18,075 nt of DNA from an uncultured Candidatus Competibacteraceae bacterium (GCA_937960715.1 CALGOO010000348.1:1-18075), one strand, 5' to 3'; numbered from the stretch's first letter, positions 1 to 6,872 are shown. The notes: a model not told the origin generated them from the letters alone. Program-made: numbers and translations.

Positions 1-637
1 CTTCAAGGCTGATCCGCCACGGCACGTCGGTATCGCCCATGCCGTGAATCAGCCGCACCGGCCCGTGGATCGGCAGCGCCGCCCGATCGAGCAACCGGTG
101 TTGCTTCGCTTCCTCGATCAGATTCAGCGCGATGATGTAAGGTTCGCCATAAGGGGATGGCAGGGAGATCACCCGCTCCCGCCGCAGGCGTTCCCGCAGG
201 CGCTCATCGAGTCGATCCCACAGCAGATAGCCGGTGAAATCCACCGCGCAGGCCAAACCCAGCAGCCCGGCGATTCGCGCCGGTCGCGCCAGCGCGGTCA
301 ACAGCATCAGCCAGGCGCCCATCGAGGACCCCACCAGGATTTGCGGCCCCTCGGTCAGGCGGTCCAGCACCGCGATGGCTTCCTCCGCCCAGCGGCCAAT
401 CGTCCCGTCGGCGAACCGGCCGCTGGACGCGCCATGGCCGGAGTAGTCGAAGCGCACGAACGCCTGACCACGTTCCCGGCACCAGTAATCCAGCGTGGTT
501 GCCTTGATCCCGGTCATGTCGGAGGTGAAACCGCCCAGGAACAGCACACCCGGCCCGCGTCCTGGCCGACGATGATAGGCCAGGGTCGTCCCGTCGGCGA
601 GGGTCAGTCGCTCGGGGCGGGAAGCGAAGGGACTCAT
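1..637 (-). CDS. alpha/beta hydrolase, 3' end cut by window edge
   Basis: Reading leftward from ATG at 637, 212 codons are open to the window edge, so the C-terminus is missing. The protein begins MSPFASRPERLTLADGTTLA. It shows the alpha/beta-hydrolase order: an oxyanion-type GGF segment, the FDYSGHGAS strand-turn, the nucleophile elbow GSSMG (serine nucleophile), and a late GDTDVPW that probably carries the acidic residue. The catalytic histidine would lie beyond the edge. Overall it resembles the ABHD10/serine-aminopeptidase type of small esterase or thioesterase; the substrate cannot be read from sequence. Its start codon overlaps the stop of the upstream sirtuin gene by four bases (ATGA), so the two are very likely co-transcribed and translationally coupled. 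The link to NAD or acyl chemistry is inference. Confidence 0.85.
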   Translation of the reverse strand, partial: MSPFASRPERLTLADGTTLAYHRRPGRGPGVLFLGGFTSDMTGIKATTLDYWCRERGQAFVRFDYSGHGASSGRFADGTIGRWAEEAIAVLDRLTEGPQILVGSSMGAWLMLLTALARPARIAGLLGLACAVDFTGYLLWDRLDERLRERLRRERVISLPSPYGEPYIIALNLIEEAKQHRLLDRAALPIHGPVRLIHGMGDTDVPWRISLE

Positions 638-1407
638 ACGTGGGTTGCGCCTCCGTCGACCGGGGCGCCCCAGACCTGTTCGACCAGGGCCGGCAGAATT
701 TCGCCGGCCGGTCCGTTCAAGCTGAAGGTGACGTGGGGACTGAGTGGGGTCGGCTGGGGATTGACTTCCACCACCGTCGCCCCGGTCCGGAGCGCGGCGA
801 GCGGCAGTTCCGCCGCGGGGTAGACCAGGGCCGATGTCCCGATGCTGAAGAAAACCTCGGCGGTCACGGCGGCCTGTTCCGCCGTTCGCAGGATACCTGT
901 CGGCAACATTTCCCCGAACCAGACCACGTCCGGCCGCAACAGCGCGCCACAGCGCGGGCAGCGCGGTGGAATTTCCTCGCTGTCCGGCCAGCTTTCCACC
1001 GGCCGATCCTCGTCGAGGCACTTGGCGCGGAACAGGTTGCCGTGCAACTCCAACACCTGATGGCTACCCGCTCGCCGGTGCAAACCGTCCACGTTCTGGG
1101 TGATCAGCGTGAATTCGGCGACGCGCCGTTCCATCTCGACCAGGGCGACATGGCCGGCATTCGGCTCGGCTTGCCGCACCCGTTCCTGTCGCCAGGCGTA
1201 CCATTCCCAAACCAGCTTCGGGTTGCGGCGAAAAGCGTCCGGCGTGGCGAGTTCCTCCGGGTTGTAGCGCGCCCACAGTCCGGTCTGGGCCTCGCGGAAA
1301 GTCGGTACGCCGCTCTCGGCGGAGATGCCGGCGCCGGTCAACACGGCGACCCGGTGAGCGGCGCGCAGGCGGGTCACAAGCGGGGTGGGAATCGGAGATG
1401 GACTCAT
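634..1407 (-). CDS. cobB: NAD-dependent protein deacylase, CobB/SIRT5-type sirtuin
   Basis: This 257-residue sirtuin removes acyl groups from lysines using NAD, releasing nicotinamide and O-acyl-ADP-ribose. The NAD-binding GAGISAESG lies at residues 25-33, QNVD at 104-107, and the catalytic histidine at 122 (LHGNLF). Three zinc-type cysteines are visible (130, 150, 153), as I recall for E. coli CobB. Tyr70 and Arg73 in the WYAWR segment match the Y-x-x-R pair that lets SIRT5/CobB-type enzymes accept acidic acyl groups such as succinyl-lysine. Start: ATG at 1407 just before the conserved N-terminal strand; the Shine-Dalgarno match is weak. It is transcribed away from pncA and released nicotinamide is the PncA substrate, so the two halves of the locus form a logical NAD-breakdown and salvage unit. 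Confidence 0.93.
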   Translation of the reverse strand: MSPSPIPTPLVTRLRAAHRVAVLTGAGISAESGVPTFREAQTGLWARYNPEELATPDAFRRNPKLVWEWYAWRQERVRQAEPNAGHVALVEMERRVAEFTLITQNVDGLHRRAGSHQVLELHGNLFRAKCLDEDRPVESWPDSEEIPPRCPRCGALLRPDVVWFGEMLPTGILRTAEQAAVTAEVFFSIGTSALVYPAAELPLAALRTGATVVEVNPQPTPLSPHVTFSLNGPAGEILPALVEQVWGAPVDGGATHV

Positions 1408-1493
1408 GGCGCGAAACTTTCACGGGAATGGTCGAGAATTTCAGCATAGCACGCGGGGTGCTGGCTGGGCAGGCCGCCTGGAGTCGGGAAGCG

Positions 1494-1516
1494 TATAGTT
1501 GCTTTTTACAACTATA
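1494..1516. promoter_or_regulatory. palindromic operator, probable NrtR box
   Basis: TATAGTTG (1494-1501) and CAACTATA (1509-1516) are perfect 8-base inverted arms around the 7-base centre CTTTTTA. The element sits in the only divergent intergenic region of the NAD locus and overlaps core elements of both predicted promoters. The same locus encodes an NrtR-type regulator, a family that represses NAD genes from palindromic sites and responds to ADP-ribose. The TAGT/ACTA half-sites agree with my memory of NrtR boxes, but I could not compare them with a matrix. Confidence 0.65.
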
Positions 1517-1527
1517 AGGCCCATAAT
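1499..1527 (+). promoter_or_regulatory. rightward promoter for pncA-PP2C-nrtR
   Basis: TTGCTT (1499-1504) and CATAAT (1522-1527) are separated by 17 bases, a plausible sigma-70 promoter with a weak -35 and a good -10. Transcription would start near 1534, leaving a leader of roughly 38 bases to the pncA start. The -35 box overlaps the palindrome at 1494-1516. Confidence 0.5.
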
Positions 1528-1540
1528 ATAGTAGCGTCAA
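1511..1540 (-). promoter_or_regulatory. leftward promoter for the sirtuin-hydrolase operon
   Basis: On the minus strand a -35 box TTGACG (1540-1535) is followed after 18 bases by TATAGT (1516-1511), each a 5/6 match to the sigma-70 consensus. Transcription would begin near 1504, giving a leader of about 100 bases. The -10 box lies inside the right arm of the palindrome at 1494-1516, so a protein bound there would block it. Confidence 0.6.
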
Positions 1541-1571
1541 GCCACTAAGGACTTTGCCAAGGAGAGCCGCC

Positions 1572-2369
1572 ATGCGCCTCGAATTCCTGATCATCGACCC
1601 ACAGAACGATTTCAGCGACGCGCCCGGAGCGGCGCTGCCGATACCGGGCGCGGGCGCGGACGCCGAACGCCTGGCGAGCTTGCTGGATCGCCTGGGTGAT
1701 CGTATCGCCGCCATTCACGTCACTCTCGACACCCATCAATTGGTGGACATTTCCCACCCGATCTTCTGGCGAGACGAGCGAGGTCAACCGCCGCCACCCT
1801 TTACCCAGATCACGGTCGCCGACGTGGAGCAGGGCGTCTGGCGGCCGTTCAAACCGGAACACCGGCCAAGGGCGCTGGCTTACGTGCGCGCCCTGCGCGA
1901 CAACGGCCGCTACACCCTGACCCTCTGGCCGCCCCATTGCCTGGTCGGCGCCTGGGGGCACGGCCTCATGCCAGCGGTGGCCGAAGCGTTGCGGCGCTGG
2001 GAGGAAACCCGGTTCGCTCGGGTGGACTACGTGACCAAGGGCCACAATCCCTGGACCGAACACTACTCGGCGGTGCGGGCCGACGTGCCCGATCCCACCG
2101 ATCCGGGCACCCAGCTCAATACCCGACTGATCCAGACTCTGGAAAATGCCGACAGGGTGGCCTTGTCGGGCCAGGCCTTGTCGCACTGCGTCGCCAACAC
2201 GGTGCGGGACATCGCCGATTATCTGGGCCAGGACAGCGTCCGCAAACTGGTGCTGATCGAGGACACCAGTTCGCCGGTGCCGGGCTTCGAGGACCTGGCC
2301 CAACGATTCCTCGCCGACCTGCGCCGGCGCGGCATGAGAACCGCCACGGCGGCGGAATTCCAATGCTGA
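1572..2369 (+). CDS. pncA: nicotinamidase-type cysteine hydrolase
   Basis: This 265-residue isochorismatase-fold enzyme probably deamidates nicotinamide to nicotinate, the entry to the Preiss-Handler route to NAD. Catalytic Asp9 lies in DPQNDF, Lys156 in VTKGHN and Cys206 in LSHCVAN. The metal ligands of PncA are matched by Asp53 and His55 (DTH), His62 and His122 (WPPHC). ATG at 1572 is preferred because GGAGAG at 1561-1566 precedes it; an upstream in-frame TTG at 1554 overlaps that site. It is longer than many PncA proteins because about 60 residues separate His62 from His122. The last bases overlap the next gene, so it heads a tight pncA-PP2C-nrtR operon. A related amidohydrolase specificity cannot be excluded. 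Confidence 0.85.
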   Translation: MRLEFLIIDPQNDFSDAPGAALPIPGAGADAERLASLLDRLGDRIAAIHVTLDTHQLVDISHPIFWRDERGQPPPPFTQITVADVEQGVWRPFKPEHRPRALAYVRALRDNGRYTLTLWPPHCLVGAWGHGLMPAVAEALRRWEETRFARVDYVTKGHNPWTEHYSAVRADVPDPTDPGTQLNTRLIQTLENADRVALSGQALSHCVANTVRDIADYLGQDSVRKLVLIEDTSSPVPGFEDLAQRFLADLRRRGMRTATAAEFQC

Positions 2370-3289
2370 CCGCAACCGACGATCCCCGCGCGGGGGCAAG
2401 CGCCGCTCTCCTGCTCGACGCCTACTACGCCATCGGCCGTTTGCATCTGTTTTGCGAAGACTATGCTCTCCACGGCTGGGAACCGGTTCCGCACCTGATC
2501 CTGGCCGATGGCTGCTCGGCCGCGCCCGACAGCGATCTGGGCGCGCGCCTGCTGGCGTTGAACGCTCGCCGCCTGCTGCCGCATTTCGCGCGCGCCGCGA
2601 GCGAGCGCGACCGCCTGGCCCGGCACTGGCCGCTGGGTCGGCGCATCGTGCGCCGCGCCGCCCGGCAGGCGCGAGACTTGGGGCTGGATCCCACCGTGCT
2701 CGACGCCACGCTGCTGGTCGCCTGGTGCGATGGCGCGATGGTGCATGTTCATCTCTACGGCGATGGTTGTCTCGCCGTCCGCCACGCCGATGGCGGGGTG
2801 GGGACGATCCGGGTCGAATACGCCGAGAACGCGCCCTACTATCTGTCTTATCTGCTCGACCCGGAGCGCTGGGAACTGTACCAGGAAGCCATCGGCGAGC
2901 CGGCGACCGCCCAGAGCATTCATTATCAAATCGACGCCGGGGAGAGCATCCGCCAGGAAGCTTTCAACACCCCGACCGCGTTTGATTTCGATCTGACCAC
3001 TTTTCCGGTGGTGGCGGTCGCCACGGATGGCCTGGATTCGTTCGTGGCGGCTGAAACCGGTGCGCGGCTGGATTTGCGGACCACGGCGCGGTCGGCGCTG
3101 GATTTTCAAAACCTCGACGGCGCCTTCGTCCAGCGCCATCTGCGCCAAGTACTCGTCGACTATGCCCAGCAGCGGGTGATCAACGTGGACGACATCGGGC
3201 TGGGAGCGTTCGTCCGCCTGGCGGGCGGGCTGGAGACGGGTACACTGTCGGGGGCGGATGGCCTGTCCGCCCCAGAGGCCCTTCCATGA
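2363..3289 (+). CDS. PP2C-like protein phosphatase in the NAD operon
   Basis: The 308-residue protein has the scattered acidic motifs of a PP2C-fold metal-dependent phosphatase: LILADGCS (Asp49-Gly50), DATLLVA at 114-120, GDGCLAVR at 133-140, ATDGLDS (Asp222) and NVDDIGLGAF (Asp266-Asp267). The first glycine-rich motif reads DGCSAAPDSD rather than DGMGG, so it is a divergent member, but the aspartates expected to hold metal appear present. There is no transmembrane segment or added sensor domain. ATG at 2363 overlaps the pncA stop by seven bases, and its own stop overlaps the nrtR start by four (ATGA). Placement between a nicotinamidase and an NAD regulator suggests a role in NAD homeostasis, but the substrate is unknown. 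Confidence 0.7.
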   Translation: MLTATDDPRAGASAALLLDAYYAIGRLHLFCEDYALHGWEPVPHLILADGCSAAPDSDLGARLLALNARRLLPHFARAASERDRLARHWPLGRRIVRRAARQARDLGLDPTVLDATLLVAWCDGAMVHVHLYGDGCLAVRHADGGVGTIRVEYAENAPYYLSYLLDPERWELYQEAIGEPATAQSIHYQIDAGESIRQEAFNTPTAFDFDLTTFPVVAVATDGLDSFVAAETGARLDLRTTARSALDFQNLDGAFVQRHLRQVLVDYAQQRVINVDDIGLGAFVRLAGGLETGTLSGADGLSAPEALP

Positions 3290-4068
3290 TCGGATGCGAC
3301 GACCCGGCGGAACCAGGAAAAGTCGGCTTGACGACCGCCGCTTCGGACGAAGCGGAATTTCTCCGCCGCTACGACGCCGCACGGTACGAAAAACCGTCCT
3401 TTACGGTGGATCTGGTGATTTTCACGGTGCGCGACGAACACTTGCACGTACTGCTGGTCAAGCGCGCCGAGCACCCGTTCAAGGGCTGCTGGGCGCTGCC
3501 GGGCGGGTTCCTGGATCCGCGGCGCGACGCGTCGGTGGACGCCTGCGCGGCGCGCAAACTGATCCAGGAGACCGGCGTGCGCACCCCGTATCTGGAGCAG
3601 CTCAAGACTTACGGCTCCCGCGACCGCGACCCGCGCGGCTGGACCGCCACCACGGTCTATTTCGCGCTGATGGCCTCGGAATCGGTACGTCTGCTGGGCA
3701 ATCAGGCGGAAGCGTCCTGGGTGGGGGTGCGAGGCGACCAGGTGGATTTTGAACTGGCTTTCGATCACGCCCAGATTCTGGCCGACGCGGTGGATCGCTT
3801 GCGCTCCAAGTTGGAATATACCCATATCGCCGTGCATCTGTTGCCGGAGGAGTTTACCTTGCCGGAATTGCAGCGGATCTACGAAATCATCTTGCAGCAA
3901 CCGCTCGACAAAAGCTCCTTTCGCCGCCGGGTGATCCAGGCCGACATGCTGGAAGAGTTGACTGGCAAACAGCGCGATGGCTTTGGCCGGCCGGCGCAGC
4001 TCTACCGCTTCCGCGATTACGGCCGGCGCACCTTCTTCCCTCGCAGCATCAGCCGCCACGCCCGCTGA
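3286..4068 (+). CDS. nrtR: NrtR-type Nudix transcriptional regulator of NAD metabolism
   Basis: The 260-residue protein has a Nudix domain at about 38-160 and a winged-helix domain at about 180-250, the NrtR layout. Typical NrtR stretches are visible: FTVDLVIFTVRD, FKGCWALPGGF, and the wing segment LPEEFTLPELQRIYE followed by LDKSSFRRR. The Nudix box (74-97) is degenerate. It is about two residues longer than the standard motif between the glycine and the arginine, and the REUxEE core reads RKLIQE, so hydrolysis is probably lost and the domain kept as an ADP-ribose-type sensor. The start overlaps the stop of the PP2C-like gene (ATGA). It probably represses its own operon and the divergent sirtuin operon through the palindrome at 1494-1516. 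Confidence 0.9.
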   Translation: MIGCDDPAEPGKVGLTTAASDEAEFLRRYDAARYEKPSFTVDLVIFTVRDEHLHVLLVKRAEHPFKGCWALPGGFLDPRRDASVDACAARKLIQETGVRTPYLEQLKTYGSRDRDPRGWTATTVYFALMASESVRLLGNQAEASWVGVRGDQVDFELAFDHAQILADAVDRLRSKLEYTHIAVHLLPEEFTLPELQRIYEIILQQPLDKSSFRRRVIQADMLEELTGKQRDGFGRPAQLYRFRDYGRRTFFPRSISRHAR

Positions 4069-4077
4069 AGGCGGGCG
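4059..4077 (+). other. hairpin over the nrtR stop codon
   Basis: CGCCCGC (4059-4065) and GCGGGCG (4071-4077) can form a 7-bp GC stem with the stop codon in the loop. It is followed by AAACAA rather than a run of T, so it does not look like a standard intrinsic terminator. It might protect the mRNA end or be chance in GC-rich sequence. Confidence 0.3.
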
Positions 4078-4404
4078 AAACAACCGCGGACAGTTTCCAG
4101 CGTTCCAGAGGCTGAAAATCCTTTAAAAGCCCTATTATTGACCGGGGTTTATGCGTCAACGGCATTCTGTGGGATGTTCCCACCCTCTGGCAAATTTTTT
4201 TGCTTTAGATCTCCCTAAACCACTTGACTCTGATGCGTTTTAAAAGCAACATATGTATAAATTAATATACTTTTTCTGAGTAATTCACTGGATAAATTTC
4301 CTGGGGTGGGCCGTGATGACGACAAGACACCGCTTGGAAAATAGTTTTCCTTAATATTTCGAACTAATATTGTTCAGTGCTGCGATGGCTTGAAGAGGTG
4401 CTTT
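4069..4404. other. AT-rich intergenic leader of the GTPase-roadblock cluster
   Basis: No gene is visible in these 336 bases. The stretch is clearly richer in A and T than its surroundings. It holds a small hairpin GTGGGA-TGT-TCCCAC (4169-4183) with a seven-base T run at 4195-4201, too far downstream for a clean terminator. It also has a TTGACT (4224-4229) with no good partner, a TATACT (4266-4271), a GGAAAA-TAG-TTTTCC hairpin (4336-4350) and two TAATATT copies 13 bases apart (4352-4358, 4365-4371). Regulatory sites for the cluster are likely here, but I cannot assign one promoter with confidence. Confidence 0.5.
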
Positions 4405-5226
4405 GTGAACCAGCCGATTCTTAGTAAAGAAGCGATTGCTCTCATGCTCAGGATGCGTTTCCTGATCAAGAACGAATTTGGCGAACTGCTCTCTTTCCAG
4501 GCTCAGGACGCGGCGACCAAGTTTTGCGAATACGGCGCCCGGTCGAGCCAGCCAGCATTGCGGGAATTGGCGCAGCAACTCTCCTCGTTAATATCCGTTC
4601 CTGTTCCCAAGACGGCGCAGCCTCGGGAAAGCAGTATCTTGGAATTGCTTGCCTCGGATCTGGTCGAGCAACCGGTCCGTCTGGTATTTACCAGAATTCC
4701 AGCGTTCGTGATCGATAAACCTCGGCGGCGCTGCTTGCTCAATTTTTCGTTCGAGGAATTGCTGGAAGAACTGCGACCGCTGGGTACGGTCGATCCCGGC
4801 CTGACGCAAGTGGAACCGATTTCCCCAGGGGATCTGGTGGAACTGGAAAAGAAAACGATCAGCGCCTCGCTACACGGATTGATGTGGTTTTGCGGCCTGC
4901 AATTTTCGCAAGGGCAACTGTTGCCAAAGCCGCAGTCGTTCCCCGCCTTCGGCCTCAACCGTTGGCCGGATTTCGGCACGCTGCCACACGCCGCCCAGCA
5001 TCTCAAGATGGCGACTTTCCTCATGCGCAAGACCGCTTCCCTGGATGGCCTCACTGCTGGCACAGGGGCTACCAAGAATGAGGCTGTCGCTTTCCTCAAC
5101 GCCTGCTTCCTCTGTGGCTGGCTAAAAAGGGTGGAGGGGGTCGCCCCGCCAGCGCCAGCGGCCCCCAAGTCCGGGCTAAGGGGCGTCATTGGCAGAATTC
5201 GGGTACGGCTGGGGATGAGCGGATGA
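4405..5226 (+). CDS. unknown protein heading the GTPase cluster, winged-helix-like tail
   Basis: I do not recognise a named family for this 273-residue soluble protein. GTG at 4405 is chosen because GAAGAGG at 4392-4398 sits at good Shine-Dalgarno distance; the next upstream in-frame codon, TTG at 4390, overlaps that site. The C-terminal third (about 190-242) reads like a small winged-helix: LPHAAQHLKMATFL, then TASLDGLTAGTGATKNEAVA, then FLNACFLCGWLKR, as in tails of some adaptor proteins linked to small GTPases. A proline/alanine-rich linker and a basic end follow (VIGRIRVRLG). The stop overlaps the GTPase start by four bases (ATGA), so it is probably made with and acts with the GTPase, perhaps as adaptor or effector. 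Role not proven. Confidence 0.8.
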   Translation: MNQPILSKEAIALMLRMRFLIKNEFGELLSFQAQDAATKFCEYGARSSQPALRELAQQLSSLISVPVPKTAQPRESSILELLASDLVEQPVRLVFTRIPAFVIDKPRRRCLLNFSFEELLEELRPLGTVDPGLTQVEPISPGDLVELEKKTISASLHGLMWFCGLQFSQGQLLPKPQSFPAFGLNRWPDFGTLPHAAQHLKMATFLMRKTASLDGLTAGTGATKNEAVAFLNACFLCGWLKRVEGVAPPAPAAPKSGLRGVIGRIRVRLGMSG

Positions 5227-5759
5227 GCAACATGACTGAAGTCAAAATCATTTTCACCGGTACCATGGGCGCCGGCAAAACCACGGCAATCAATGCCATC
5301 AGCGAAATCAAGACGATTTCCACCGAGGCCGTGGCGACCGATGAAACCGCCCAGCGCAAGGAAACCACGACGGTGGGCATGGACTATGGCGAGGTGACGG
5401 TGGATGAAGGTCTGGTGCTGCGCCTCTACGGTACGCCGGGTCAGCGCCGCTTTAGGCACATGTGGGAGATACTCGCCAAGGGCGCGCTGGGATTCGTGAT
5501 CCTGGTGGACAACGCGCGTCCCTCGCCGCTGGAGGACCTCAGCATTTATCTTGACAATTTCAAGAATCACATCGCCGCCTCGGCGGCTGTCATCGGCGTC
5601 ACCCGAACCGACGTATCGGCGCAGCCGGATATCGATGCCTATTATCAATATCTGGCGGAGCGCGAGGAAATGCACCCCGTCATGACGGTGGATGTGCGGC
5701 GCAGGGAAGACGTGCTGATGTTGTTGGATTCACTGCTTTTAAGTCGCGAATTCGAATGA
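5223..5759 (+). CDS. small Ras-like GTPase, MglA/conservon type
   Basis: This 178-residue protein is a single G domain. The P-loop is GTMGAGKT (Gly13-Lys19-Thr20), the switch I region contains TTTVGMD (48-54), switch II is YGTPGQRRF (Gly70-Gln74), and the base-recognition motif is TRTD (127-130) in place of NKxD. TPGQ in place of DTAGQ and TRxD are the forms found in bacterial small GTPases that partner roadblock proteins, as in Streptomyces conservons and related to MglA. No lipid-anchor or membrane segment is seen. ATG at 5223 overlaps the preceding stop by four bases; an ATG three codons later is an alternative. The first roadblock gene follows after 17 bases, so it is expected to be the GTPase regulated by that protein. 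Confidence 0.92.
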   Translation: MSNMTEVKIIFTGTMGAGKTTAINAISEIKTISTEAVATDETAQRKETTTVGMDYGEVTVDEGLVLRLYGTPGQRRFRHMWEILAKGALGFVILVDNARPSPLEDLSIYLDNFKNHIAASAAVIGVTRTDVSAQPDIDAYYQYLAEREEMHPVMTVDVRRREDVLMLLDSLLLSREFE

Positions 5760-5776
5760 CCGGGAGATCGTAACTC

Positions 5777-6196
5777 ATGAACATAAGCGATGGCGCCAGC
5801 CCGGTGGAGAAGCTGAAGGCGGCTCAAGAAAAACAGCAGGTCGAAAAGGCGCTCCAGCGATTGCTGGACATGTGCGCGGGGGCAACCGGGGCATTGGTGG
5901 CCACCGCCGACGGCTTCGTCGTCGCCCGCGTCTTCAAGCAGGAAATCGCGGAGAAATCCTTGGCCGCCATCACCAGTTCGGTGATGAGCCTGGCCGAGGC
6001 GCTGGTCAACGAGACGGGTCAGGGGCCGTGCCAAAACCTGATCGTCGAAGGCCAGGAAGGCCACGTGGTTTCCCTGCGCATCAATCACACCCGGGTGCTG
6101 ACTGCCATGGCGACGCGCAACACCCGATTGGGAATGCTGTTAAGCGCGGCCAAGGTGTGCGCGGAACAGTTGGCCAGCACGCTGGGCGAAAAGTGA
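5777..6196 (+). CDS. roadblock/LC7 domain protein, MglB-like (first copy)
   Basis: The 139-residue protein has a charged N-terminal helix (EKLKAAQEKQQVEKALQRLL) and then a roadblock/LC7 fold. The signature is GATGALVATADGFVVARVF near the front, a helix with SVMSLAEAL, and the strand HVVSLRI. Such proteins dimerise and act as GTPase-activating or regulatory partners of the small GTPase encoded beside them, as MglB does for MglA. GGGAG (5762-5766) lies upstream of ATG 5777 at a usable distance. No enzyme motif is expected. Whether it stimulates GTP hydrolysis here is inference from family and gene order. Confidence 0.88.
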   Translation: MNISDGASPVEKLKAAQEKQQVEKALQRLLDMCAGATGALVATADGFVVARVFKQEIAEKSLAAITSSVMSLAEALVNETGQGPCQNLIVEGQEGHVVSLRINHTRVLTAMATRNTRLGMLLSAAKVCAEQLASTLGEK

Positions 6197-6320
6197 CGAA
6201 CCAGCACGCGGGCTTGTTGGAGACGGCGATACGCCGCTTATGGGAGGCAGGATAGTCCGCTGGACAGGTCGACTCCTCAAGTATTCATTGTTGTCAAGCC
6301 GATCATTGGAGGAAAGCAAA

Positions 6321-6731
6321 ATGGCAGATTTGAATTCGCTGTGCAAAGGTCTCGTCAGCAGCGTCAACGACGCGCTGGGAGCCGCCGTCGTGGACCTGGA
6401 GTCCGGGTTGTTGTTGGCGGTGGCTCATAGCGTGCCGTACTTTACCCAATCCTACCTGGACGCCGTGGCGGCGGCGGCGGTGGACATGTTCCGCGGGCCG
6501 ACCGTGAGCACGGTCGAGGACATGCTGGCCGACCAGCGGGGTACTCCGGGCAAGAAGCATCTGCTCAAGGAAGTTCAGATGGCCACCGACAATACTTATC
6601 ATTTCATGTGCGTCGTACCCAACAAACCCAACGCGCTGTTGGTGTTGATCACCGGCAAGAAGGCCAACCTGGGCATGGGATGGGTGGCCGTCCGCAAGGC
6701 GGTAACGGAAGCCGCGCCGCTATGTCCTTAA
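6321..6731 (+). CDS. second roadblock/LC7-like protein
   Basis: ATG at 6321 has a strong Shine-Dalgarno (GGAGGAAA, 6308-6315), giving 136 residues and making longer upstream starts unnecessary. The protein opens LNSLCKGLVSSVNDALGAAV and continues with VDLESGLLLAVAHS, the roadblock pattern of a helix and a strand-turn-strand, ending with NALLVLITGKKANLGMGW. It is diverged from the first copy, so the pair looks like two specialised subunits rather than a recent duplication; heterodimers or separate GTPase contacts are possible. It lies 124 bases behind the first roadblock gene, and that gap shows only small GC hairpins, such as CGGCG-ATA-CGCCG, and no clear promoter. Confidence 0.8.
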   Translation: MADLNSLCKGLVSSVNDALGAAVVDLESGLLLAVAHSVPYFTQSYLDAVAAAAVDMFRGPTVSTVEDMLADQRGTPGKKHLLKEVQMATDNTYHFMCVVPNKPNALLVLITGKKANLGMGWVAVRKAVTEAAPLCP

Positions 6732-6750
6732 GGGATTGAGCGGCATCGCC

Positions 6751-6779
6751 GACCCGGACGTCAGGGTTTGCGTCCGGTC
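6751..6779 (+). terminator. hairpin after the second roadblock gene, weak terminator candidate
   Basis: GACCCGGACG (6751-6760) pairs with CGTCCGGTC (6771-6779) as a 9-bp stem with one bulged C and a 10-base loop. The following bases are CGCTTTATC, so the T-run is poor. It may cause partial termination or protect the upstream mRNA inside the 141-base gap before the next gene. Confidence 0.35.
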
Positions 6780-6872
6780 CGCTTTATCGGGGAGTGGCGA
6801 GCGTAACGCCAATCCAGGCGGCGTTCGCCAGACCCCCGGCGATATGGATCGGCACTCCAAAATATCCTGGAC

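Noticed and set aside
640..1449. Rightward open frame opposite the sirtuin gene
   Set aside because: It is antisense to a sirtuin with all catalytic motifs and has no recognisable domain of its own.
4188..4204. Sigma-54-like promoter TGGCAA...TTGCT before the GTPase cluster
   Set aside because: The GG and GC elements are 13 bases apart instead of the strict 12, so the spacing is wrong by one base.
4342..4366. A second NrtR-like site, TAGTT...AACTA, before the GTPase cluster
   Set aside because: The arms are only five bases and the gap is 15 bases instead of 9 between the same half-sites in the operator at 1494-1516.
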